The position numbers and the translations under genes are program-made. This document shows, one piece after another, positions 1 through 6,282 of a stretch of DNA of 13,599 nt (positions within the stretch are counted from its first letter, which is position 1; each line of letters starts with the position of its first letter). Origin of the DNA: a bacterium (GTDB taxonomy: Bacteria > UBP15 > UBA6099 > JAJRTR01); assembly GCA_024278215.1 (NCBI GenBank), contig JAJRTR010000022.1, positions 1 through 13,599 of the forward strand, read 5' to 3'. The notes under the pieces are model-generated. The model was not told where the DNA came from and made no database searches. It was given only the letters and a program-made list of their open reading frames with translations.

Positions 1-5
1 AATCG

Positions 6-683
6 TTGCGTCTGGATAGGCTGCTGATCATATTCGCGAAGCTGCCGGAGCCGGGCAGAGTAAAAACAAGACTTGCGGCGGCTATCGGCGTCGATAACGC
101 CTGCGAGATATACAGGTTGTTTATTGACGCAACTGTCGAAAGATCAACCGACGCCGAGGACACCGATGTGAGATTGTGCGTCACGCCCGATACGGTGGCG
201 ACGAAAGACTATTTCAAGCGGCGATATGGCGCAATGGATATTCATTTTCAGCGCGGCCCTGATCTTGGGGCGAGGATGTTTAACGCGCTGGCCGGCGGCT
301 TCCACGATGGATATAAGCATATTTGCATTATCGGAACCGATGTACCGCATTTACGCGTCGAAACAATAAACGAAAGTTTCAATAATCTGGGGAAAGCCGA
401 CATTGTTATTGGCCCCTGCAATGATGGCGGCTATTATCTGATAGGGCAGAGCAGGCCGGTCCCGGAGCTTTTCAGCAATATGGAATGGAGCACGGACAGG
501 GTTCTGCGCGAGACAATCAGTCGCGCGCGCACGCTTGGCCTGAAAATAGAGGAAACAGAATACATGAGTGATATTGACAATTTTGACGACTTGCTTTCTG
601 TAAGAGAAATTGCAGACGATGCCGGTGATGATTGTCTTGCGCGGATAAACAGGTTGACGGATGCTATAAAGGATGGTTCGTGA
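6..683 (+). CDS. TIGR04282-family glycosyltransferase (DUF2064), possibly 5'-partial
   Basis: This is a cytoplasmic GT-A-fold nucleotidyl/glycosyl-transferase-like protein of the DUF2064/TIGR04282 family, which databases link to arsenosugar biosynthesis. Visible hallmarks are AKLPEPGRVKTRLA at residues 11-24 (nucleotide-binding N-terminus), IIGTDVPHL around 108-116, GPCNDGGYYLIG at 136-147, WSTDRVL at 161-167 and DIDNFDDL at 189-196. The 225-residue length fits the family. The first available start is TTG at position 6. The frame stays open to the window edge, so the true start may lie a few codons upstream, but the conserved N-terminal motif is already complete. The last 11 bases overlap the following radical SAM gene, implying translational coupling. 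The family assignment is strong. The substrate is unknown, and the arsenosugar link is a family-level label, not something seen here. Confidence 0.88.
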   Translation: MRLDRLLIIFAKLPEPGRVKTRLAAAIGVDNACEIYRLFIDATVERSTDAEDTDVRLCVTPDTVATKDYFKRRYGAMDIHFQRGPDLGARMFNALAGGFHDGYKHICIIGTDVPHLRVETINESFNNLGKADIVIGPCNDGGYYLIGQSRPVPELFSNMEWSTDRVLRETISRARTLGLKIEETEYMSDIDNFDDLLSVREIADDAGDDCLARINRLTDAIKDGS

Positions 684-1680
684 TGTTATGCGAAATGAAA
701 TCGGATCACTATACTGGGTGATAACACATTTGTGCGACAGTACTTGTTCGCACTGCTATATGAGTTGCGGACCCGGCGGGCAGTCATTGACAGAGGATGA
801 AGCAGCGGCAATAATAGACAACCTGCCGCGTCGCATCAATCAAAACATAATATTGAGCGGCGGCGAAGTGCTTCATCCCGGCATCCGGACTCTGTTGTAT
901 TTTATTACAGAAGAACTGTTGAGAAAATATGGAAAAAGGCATATCGCCATACAAACCAACGGCGAGTTTTTGGATGAAGCAGTAATAGATGAATGTCTGG
1001 AAGCCGGGATCACACACATTTCAATAGCATCAATTGATAAACACCATAAGAACAGACATGGATCACTCGAGGAGAAAGAGCGATATTTTCGAGAAATTTT
1101 GAAGGGCAAAGGATTGAAGGAACTGCCGTCGGTCAGCGAACTTACACCTGAAAATGTCGAAAAGAACGCGCGGCTCGGAAACATAATAAAAATGGTTGCG
1201 CCGCATTTTTACAGGCAGCCGAATTTTTCTATCTGGGGCGCCAATGAAGACATCTGGCTGGGCGGCAACTGGGCAAGGGGGCGTGCCCTGAAAAACGGAA
1301 ACGTATTGATGGATCCGGCCCATAATTTCTGCCGGTTATGGTCAGGCGGTTTGAATTTTCTGAAATCCGGTTCGCCGCGACAGGAGGTCGTGATTCAGTT
1401 GTCATATCTTTATCCCTGCTGTCCATCCACAAGGGTGTTTATTGCGGATGTGAGATATGAGACATTGATAGCCGGGCTCGAAAAGGCAGCCGCTGAACCG
1501 ATATTCAGGGCGATAAACAGGGGCAGGCCCTACAACGGTGCCAAACAGTTCAACATGCAGCCCGCTCAGGCGAGGAAACGGTTGAAAGAAGTAAAAAACA
1601 TCTGCATATTATGTGATGAGTTGCTTATGAAACTGGATGAAGATAAATTTCCACGATCACCTTTCAAAATTTATTTATAG
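673..1680 (+). CDS. Radical SAM protein with C-terminal auxiliary-cluster-type cysteines
   Basis: This is a radical SAM enzyme of 335 residues that should reductively cleave S-adenosylmethionine at a [4Fe-4S] cluster. The cluster motif CDSTCSHC is at residues 21-28 (C21, C25, C28), with another cysteine at C32. GGE at 63-65 and IQTNGEFL at 93-100 are typical SAM-binding barrel elements. The C-terminal third carries C220, C249-C250 and CILC at 311-314, a spacing that suggests a SPASM/twitch-like auxiliary Fe-S site. That is inference, because the pattern is not canonical. Two starts are possible. ATG 673 overlaps the upstream gene by 11 bp. ATG 688 lies five codons in, at a longer distance from the AAAGGAT at 667-673. 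The gene ends directly before a hairpin cluster. It does not look like the arsenosugar enzyme ArsS. Its substrate is unknown. Confidence 0.85.
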   Translation: MVRDVMRNEIGSLYWVITHLCDSTCSHCYMSCGPGGQSLTEDEAAAIIDNLPRRINQNIILSGGEVLHPGIRTLLYFITEELLRKYGKRHIAIQTNGEFLDEAVIDECLEAGITHISIASIDKHHKNRHGSLEEKERYFREILKGKGLKELPSVSELTPENVEKNARLGNIIKMVAPHFYRQPNFSIWGANEDIWLGGNWARGRALKNGNVLMDPAHNFCRLWSGGLNFLKSGSPRQEVVIQLSYLYPCCPSTRVFIADVRYETLIAGLEKAAAEPIFRAINRGRPYNGAKQFNMQPAQARKRLKEVKNICILCDELLMKLDEDKFPRSPFKIYL

Positions 1681-1685
1681 GAAAA

Positions 1686-1802
1686 CCACCGATGAAATCG
1701 GTGGATGTAACGAGCTGGAGGCTCGACATCCTTAAACAACCAACAAAGTTGGTCGTTTAACGGTTAAACCTACTTTATCAAAGCCACCGACAAGGTCGGT
1801 GG
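1686..1802. repeat. Cluster of four short hairpins (REP-like or IS200/IS605-end-like)
   Basis: Four inverted repeats lie within 117 bp just after the radical SAM stop. Hairpin 1 has 8-bp perfect arms (CCACCGAT, 1686-1693; ATCGGTGG, 1697-1704) and a GAA loop. Hairpin 2 has arms CGAGC (1711-1715) and GCTCG (1721-1725), extended by ATGT/ACAT outside. Hairpin 3 pairs 1732-1744 with 1748-1760 with one mismatch. Hairpin 4 is CCACCGAC (1784-1791) and GTCGGTGG (1795-1802) with loop AAG. Hairpins 1 and 4 are near-copies, and GGTCGTTTA follows the arm of both hairpins 3 and 4. Triloop hairpins of this kind are known from REP elements and IS200/IS605 ends. No transposase is present. The cluster may also end transcription, although the nearest T-run (1821-1826) is about 20 bp past the last stem. 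Confidence 0.6.
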
Positions 1803-1897
1803 TCGTTTACTCGAATTGAACTTTTTTGTTTTCATCCCATTCCATCCTCATACATTCATGTTGGATATGATACCAATCCGTTATCAAACATACAGTA

Positions 1898-1955
1898 GAG
1901 CCAATTGCAAAATTATATTCGTAGCGAGGTCGAGCAAAATTGTTCAGAGCAAGAG
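1898..1955 (-). repeat. Fragment (one end) of the interspersed MITE-like repeat, copy A
   Basis: Beginning with GAGCCAATTGCAAAATTA at 1898, this stretch matches the reverse complement of the right end of the complete copy at 8177-8355. The match covers roughly 58 bp, including ATTCG, GCGAGG, CGAG, AATTGTT and AGCAAGA, then fades after about 1955. Only the outer third of the element is present. It lies between two convergent genes, 17 bp beyond the reductase stop codon. Confidence 0.75.
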
Positions 1956-1971
1956 GGGGTTCGTTCAGACA

Positions 1972-3180
1972 CTATACACTTCTGTTGACAATTATTTCGA
2001 GATCGGTCACCGGATATGACGCGCAGGGGTGGAAGTGGTTGAACTTCACCCCGGCCATTCTGCGGCCATCGTTTTCGGGACTGACGAATATTTCACCGTC
2101 CAGCAGCAACGAGTCGCAAAAACCGCATTCGCCCGATCTGCATTTCGATTGCGGTGCCAGCCCGGCCCGTTCCATCGCAACGAGAACCGTTTCGGTGGCT
2201 TTCGCCTGAATCTCCTCGACTTCGCTGCCGATATGCACTTTGATGTTGAACTTTTTTCTCTTCAGCCCCCTGGGGAATTCATCGAACGCTGTTATGTCGT
2301 CTATTTCGCCGAACACTTCGCGCCTGATGCGTTTTTGGGGAATCTTGAATTCCGCAAGTTCATTTTCAAGGAACCGGTACATTGCGGGCGGACCGCAGAT
2401 AAACAGTGTTTTTCCTTTCACGCCGCCTCCCTGTTTTTTGATGACATCTTTCGTTATAAAACCGGACGGTCCTTTCCATGAGCCGTCGGGTTCGCTGCAA
2501 ACGTAAGTCACCTTGAGTTTCTTTCCCATCTTCCGCTTATATTTCGCCAGCTCCTTTTTGAAAATCACTTCATCCGGCGTTCGGATGCCGAAAAGCAACG
2601 TAATACTCAGATCGAGATCATTATCTATCGCGTCTTTGATCATCGACCTGAATGGGGTGAACCCGCAGCCGCCCGCGATGCCGAGAATGTGGTTTGTGTC
2701 GCGCAGGGGTTCGTGATAGAAAAACCCGGCAGGGCCGGAGGATGTGATTTTCGAGCCGGGCTTCCAGTTTTTCCAGATATGTTTTGTGAGAAAACCTTTA
2801 GGAATTTTCCGCACGGTTATTTCCATGAAGCCGTCTTCGAGCGCCTCGCGCGGCGACGAGGATATAGAGTAGGGGCGCGTGACGACAACACCCTGGACTT
2901 CCTCCCTGAACGCGAGGTACTGCCCCGCTCTGAACACGGGCAACGCGGTTGTGCCGGAATCCGGGGCGGCAACCAGCTTGAAAGTGCGTATCGTCGGTGT
3001 TTCGTCCCTGACTTCGGCGATCTCGAAATATATTTTTTGAGGATGCAGGCTGCGCGCGAGTTCATTGATCGGATCGTCGCCGATCGGACCCGGCGAAGCT
3101 CTTTCGATGCGCCGCTTTCTTTCGGGAAGCAATTCGATAAGTCCGGCAATATCTCCGAGAAAATTGTTTTTCTTTTTCAT
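1972..3180 (-). CDS. FNR-type FAD/NAD(P) reductase fused to C-terminal 2Fe-2S ferredoxin domain
   Basis: This is a cytoplasmic electron-transfer protein of 402 residues that moves electrons from NAD(P)H via FAD to a plant-type [2Fe-2S] cluster. After a 45-residue N-terminal extension come the FAD-binding beta-barrel with RPYSISSSP (102-110), the nicotinamide domain with GIAGGCGFTP (167-176) and CGPPAM (262-267), and a ferredoxin domain with cluster ligands C347, C352, C355 (CRSGECGFC) and C386 (HPCASYP). The domain order matches phenol-hydroxylase-reductase or CntB-like proteins. The ATG overlaps the stop of the upstream CrtI-like gene by 4 bp (ATGA), with GGGGGTGAAG as ribosome binding site. 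The two proteins are therefore probably made together, and this one is the likely electron donor to its partner. NADH versus NADPH preference cannot be read from the sequence. Confidence 0.92.
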   Translation of the reverse strand: MKKKNNFLGDIAGLIELLPERKRRIERASPGPIGDDPINELARSLHPQKIYFEIAEVRDETPTIRTFKLVAAPDSGTTALPVFRAGQYLAFREEVQGVVVTRPYSISSSPREALEDGFMEITVRKIPKGFLTKHIWKNWKPGSKITSSGPAGFFYHEPLRDTNHILGIAGGCGFTPFRSMIKDAIDNDLDLSITLLFGIRTPDEVIFKKELAKYKRKMGKKLKVTYVCSEPDGSWKGPSGFITKDVIKKQGGGVKGKTLFICGPPAMYRFLENELAEFKIPQKRIRREVFGEIDDITAFDEFPRGLKRKKFNIKVHIGSEVEEIQAKATETVLVAMERAGLAPQSKCRSGECGFCDSLLLDGEIFVSPENDGRRMAGVKFNHFHPCASYPVTDLEIIVNRSV

Positions 3181-4790
3181 GACTTCACCCCCATTTCCTT
3201 TAGTGTCGAAAGCGCGGCAGCGCGCCCCGACAACAGCGAAACATTGTATCCATGCCCCATGAACGAGAAGCCGCCGCCTATTTCAAGGCCCTTGATGTAT
3301 TTCTCGTCTTCTTTCGTGACCACTCTTGCGATCACGCCGTCCCATGGGTCGAGTTCATATCCGTATACGACACCTTTATATGATCTCGTGTAGCGCGCGA
3401 AGGTTGCGGGTGTGGCCACTTCGATCTCCTCGATGTGGTCCCTGATGTTCGCGCCGGTTCCGTTTTCCAACTGGTCGATGAGTCCGTTCGCGATGCGGTT
3501 TTTCACCTTGAAATAATCCTTCGGCGTAACATCGGACCACGAATCCATGCTGAAAAGGGTAGTAATGGAAACTATCGAAGTGCCCGGAGGCGAGCAGTCC
3601 GGGATGACATTATTAAGACAAGTTGTCGCCTGCATGATCGGAACGTCGAGAACATAAGTGGAATCATAAATTTCGTCGGTGTCCATATTTTTCGAGATGA
3701 AGTAGCCGTAATCAGTCAGTCCGAGTTCATCGAGTGTCGTGTCGAGTCCCATGTATACAACGATGCAACTTGAAGCGTGTTTCCTCGCGTTGACATTTTT
3801 CAGGGCGATTTTCGGTACTTCCGTTTTCGGGCTGATCAGATCGTTATAGACAAGCGTGGGAGAAACATTTGCGATGATTTGAGACGTGCGTATTTCGTCG
3901 CCCTGCGAAGTCCTGACGCCAGTGACTTTTCCGCGCTCGACAAGAATCTCCTCGACGCGCGTGTTGTATTCGATCCTGCCGCCGAGTTCCCTGATGCGCG
4001 ATTCCATTGCCATCGTCAATTCCTGCGAGCGCATCCTGGGCACATAAGCGCCTTTTGTCATGTAGCTGATTAGCATCGCGCCCCAACTCGTGAAGGAAAG
4101 TCTGCTCATGGGCAGGCCGAGGTAGCACCAGTAAGGATATAGAATCGCCCGCGCCCTGTCGGGGAGTTTGTACTCGTCGGATACCTGGTCGACGGTTTTC
4201 GATATTACTCGAAGCAGGTTCATCAGTTTGCGCACAATCGAAGCTATTTCCTCGATAGGATTATCGGAATCCCGGACAAAGCTCATGAAATCTGAAATCA
4301 TCCTGTCGGGCTTCGCGCTGTCCGCAATGCCGCCGAGTATGCCGAGAGCGCCGTTGACATCCTTGCAGAGTTCCATATATTTTGTCATGGCTTTGCGGCT
4401 GCCCGGCACTTCCGACTCGATAGTGTCGATGAGTTCTTCGATGCCGAACGGCACACGCACATTCAGGTTTTCATCGGTGAGAATCACCCTGTAGGCCTCG
4501 GGGATAGCGACCCAGTCGATATCGGTGCCTGCCTCGTCGAGAAAAACCCGCAGGCTGCCCGCGTTATCGGCGGAGCCGACATCGGCAAGTTCGTGCAGCG
4601 ATGCGTCGAACTCGAACCGACCGCGCACAAAGCTCGTCGCGAAACCGCCCGGCACATTATGCTGTTCGAGCAGCAGGGTTTTTACCCCCTTGAGCGCGAG
4701 TTGCAGAGCCGCGCCGAGCCCTCCGTTGCCCGCTCCCACTACGACCGCTTCATACGAAGGGTCCAGTATTGCTTTCCGTCTTCCCGCCAT
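3177..4790 (-). CDS. CrtI/retinol-saturase-like FAD-dependent oxidoreductase
   Basis: This is a flavoprotein of 537 residues in the phytoene desaturase / carotene isomerase / all-trans-retinol saturase superfamily. The N-terminal Rossmann motif VVVGAGNGGLG is at 16-26, with acidic E42 (LLLEQ) for the FAD ribose and VPGGFATSF at 46-54. The C-terminal FAD-binding signature runs from about 503 to 531 and includes GLEIGGGFSFMGHG and SGRAAA. Family members desaturate, isomerise or saturate polyenes. Which reaction applies here is not readable. Start: GAGGTGAAAG precedes ATG 4790, and a sigma70-like promoter lies 37-65 bp upstream. It is the first gene of a two-gene operon with a dedicated 2Fe-2S reductase, which points to a reductive or redox-neutral reaction rather than O2- or quinone-linked desaturation. 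No phytoene synthase (CrtB) or other carotenoid gene is present in the window. Confidence 0.85.
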   Translation of the reverse strand: MAGRRKAILDPSYEAVVVGAGNGGLGAALQLALKGVKTLLLEQHNVPGGFATSFVRGRFEFDASLHELADVGSADNAGSLRVFLDEAGTDIDWVAIPEAYRVILTDENLNVRVPFGIEELIDTIESEVPGSRKAMTKYMELCKDVNGALGILGGIADSAKPDRMISDFMSFVRDSDNPIEEIASIVRKLMNLLRVISKTVDQVSDEYKLPDRARAILYPYWCYLGLPMSRLSFTSWGAMLISYMTKGAYVPRMRSQELTMAMESRIRELGGRIEYNTRVEEILVERGKVTGVRTSQGDEIRTSQIIANVSPTLVYNDLISPKTEVPKIALKNVNARKHASSCIVVYMGLDTTLDELGLTDYGYFISKNMDTDEIYDSTYVLDVPIMQATTCLNNVIPDCSPPGTSIVSITTLFSMDSWSDVTPKDYFKVKNRIANGLIDQLENGTGANIRDHIEEIEVATPATFARYTRSYKGVVYGYELDPWDGVIARVVTKEDEKYIKGLEIGGGFSFMGHGYNVSLLSGRAAALSTLKEMGVKS

Positions 4791-4826
4791 CTTTCACCTC
4801 GATAATATCTTTTGGAAACCGATTTT

Positions 4827-4855
4827 ATCCTATCCGCAGATTATTCTTTTGTCAA
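4827..4855 (-). promoter_or_regulatory. Sigma70-like promoter for the CrtI-like/reductase operon
   Basis: On the minus strand a perfect -35 TTGACA (plus 4850-4855) is separated by exactly 17 bp from TAGGAT (plus 4827-4832; 4 of 6 consensus positions). Predicted transcription starts near 4820, giving a leader of about 30 nt to ATG 4790. Confidence 0.65.
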
Positions 4856-4972
4856 AACTTCTTTATCGGTGATCATGGTTATTGCGAAATATATTAATTA
4901 TTCGAAGAGCAAAAAACGTAACTATATATGGATATTAACTGAAACTTGTGATTAATACATTTATATGGACGG

Positions 4973-5012
4973 TATCCCCGTAAAGAGGTGATAGCGCCGG
5001 GGATATTATAAT
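4973..5012 (+). promoter_or_regulatory. Inverted repeat plus -10-like box upstream of the porin gene
   Basis: TATCCCCG (4973-4980) and CGGGGATA (4998-5005) form a perfect 8-bp inverted repeat with a 17-nt spacer. TATAAT at 5007-5012 follows two bases later. No good -35 box lies 16-18 bp upstream of TATAAT. The repeat occupies that place, as an activator or repressor site would. If TATAAT is used, the leader to ATG 5095 is about 75 nt. The regulator is unknown. Confidence 0.35.
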
Positions 5013-5094
5013 GTATCACGGATTATCCAGTATTACGCCGGAAGCGGTATTCGCGGAGGCGACTACATAAAAAGATCAAAAAACTGGAGGTAAT

Positions 5095-6171
5095 ATGAAA
5101 AGGTCAATATTCATCATCACACTCGCCGCACTCCTTATCGGAGCGGGCAGCATGGCAAACGCTGTAAAAATGAAGGACATGAAGCTGGACGTATCACTGC
5201 TGGGCCAGTTCGGATACACGTGGAGCCAGGAAACCGGCAGCAACGATCAGCTCGACACCAACCGGCTGAGAATCAGACTGAGGGGAATGCCAACAGACGG
5301 CATCATGATCTTCGCGCAGCTCGAAGGCACAGACAATATTTCTCCCAACGCGGCAGGAAGCAACGTTCCGGCAAATGCGCTTACGCCTTTCAGCGACGCA
5401 CCGGGCAACGACAGCAGACTTGTCGATCTCTATGCAGTCATTACATACTGGGACTGGGCCACGTTCATCATCGGCCAGAGCCCCAGCCCTGTCTCTTATG
5501 AGTTGAATACCGATGAGTTCGATCTCGAGACCATCGACTACAGCCAGTTCGCAGGTATCGGCAATCGCGACCGCGCTCTCGCCGTCCATTTCGGCCTTTC
5601 GCCCGAAGTCGGGCTCGACCTCTGGCGGCTCAACGGCACCGGCGCCATCACCGGCGCGTACAATGACATCGACGACCGCGGCGTACTCGGGTTCAAACTC
5701 GACTGGAACCCGCCTGTCGAAGGCAAACTCAACCTGAAGGTTTTCGGCAACTACGGCTCGGCTGTCAGTCCTGCTTTCAGCAACAAAACGGAAATAGATA
5801 TTGACGCCTGGGGTTTAGGTTCGGATTACAGGACAGGTCCGTTTCACCTTATGGGTGAATATGTGCAGGCCAAGATGAGCATAACCGATGAAGAAAATGC
5901 AGCAAACATTTACCCGAGTTACAAAACGAAAGAATGGTACATCCACGGCGCGTATGACATACCGGAAACTGCGCTGCAACTCGTGCTCCGCTACGACAAA
6001 TACGATCCCGACACCAACACCTCCGATGACGAAACAAAGATAACAACAACCGGTTTGAACTACAATTTCACGAAAAACGCCAGGTTGCAAGTCATGCACG
6101 AATTCGTCCAGGTTCCAAAATCATTGACGAAAGACGACAACACGGAAATTCAGCTTTCGGTCAGGTACTGA
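5095..6171 (+). CDS. Porin-like outer-membrane beta-barrel protein
   Basis: This is a predicted outer-membrane protein of 358 residues. A signal peptide is clear: basic MKR, a hydrophobic stretch, and the probable Sec cleavage site ANA at residues 21-23. The mature part is rich in alternating polar/aromatic strands such as LDVSLLGQFGYTW, RLRIRLRGM and LQLVLRYDKY. It ends in QLSVRY with a terminal tyrosine, the usual C-terminal signal for BAM-dependent barrel assembly. The strand pattern resembles phosphate-selective porin O/P-type proteins, but the solute is not evident. GGAGG at 5085-5089 precedes ATG 5095. The gene is monocistronic, with an inverted repeat and -10-like box upstream and a strong terminator at 6195-6227. 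It diverges from the redox operon and could share regulation with it. Confidence 0.82.
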   Translation: MKRSIFIITLAALLIGAGSMANAVKMKDMKLDVSLLGQFGYTWSQETGSNDQLDTNRLRIRLRGMPTDGIMIFAQLEGTDNISPNAAGSNVPANALTPFSDAPGNDSRLVDLYAVITYWDWATFIIGQSPSPVSYELNTDEFDLETIDYSQFAGIGNRDRALAVHFGLSPEVGLDLWRLNGTGAITGAYNDIDDRGVLGFKLDWNPPVEGKLNLKVFGNYGSAVSPAFSNKTEIDIDAWGLGSDYRTGPFHLMGEYVQAKMSITDEENAANIYPSYKTKEWYIHGAYDIPETALQLVLRYDKYDPDTNTSDDETKITTTGLNYNFTKNARLQVMHEFVQVPKSLTKDDNTEIQLSVRY

Positions 6172-6194
6172 TCGTCTGAACAGCAAACAGCAAC

Positions 6195-6227
6195 AAAAAA
6201 GGCGCCGGGTGTCCGGCGTCTTTTTTT
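6195..6227. terminator. Bidirectional rho-independent terminator
   Basis: GGCGCCGG (6201-6208) and CCGGCGTC (6213-6220) form an 8-bp GC-rich stem (one G.U pair) with loop GTGT, flanked by six A on the left and seven T on the right. It therefore works for the porin transcript on the plus strand and for the convergent acyl-CoA dehydrogenase transcript on the minus strand. Confidence 0.9.
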
Positions 6228-6228
6228 G

Positions 6229-6254
6229 CTTATGCGCCCTCCAGGGCGCATAAG
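6229..6254. repeat. Perfect 12-bp inverted repeat beside the terminator
   Basis: CTTATGCGCCCT (6229-6240) and AGGGCGCATAAG (6243-6254) are perfectly complementary around a 2-nt centre. It sits one base after the terminator T-run and 28 bp from the acyl-CoA dehydrogenase stop. It may protect mRNA 3' ends or act as a second terminator element. It has no T-run of its own on the plus strand. Confidence 0.75.
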
Positions 6255-6282
6255 ATTTTATCAGATGTATTATCCGGTTCCT

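Larger units (their letters stand above)
4791..5094. other. Divergent intergenic region between the redox operon and the porin gene
   Basis: This 304-bp AT-rich region separates two divergent genes. Its left part carries the operon promoter (4827-4855). Its right part has an inverted repeat with 8-bp arms (4973-5005) directly followed by TATAAT (5007-5012). I see no ORF or RNA gene in it. About 100 bp in the middle (4870-4970) holds only AT-rich sequence with no structure I recognise. Confidence 0.6.

Noticed and set aside
1686-1802. CRISPR array
   Set aside because: Although hairpins repeat, the units are unequal, spacing is irregular, and there are no spacers of constant length or cas genes.
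2029-3393. Long plus-strand open frames across the reductase and CrtI-like genes
   Set aside because: They are antisense to genes with full conserved motifs, lack ribosome binding sites and give no recognisable protein.
4973-5094. Riboswitch in the porin leader
   Set aside because: There is one inverted repeat with a -10-like box directly after it, but no match to a riboswitch core I know.
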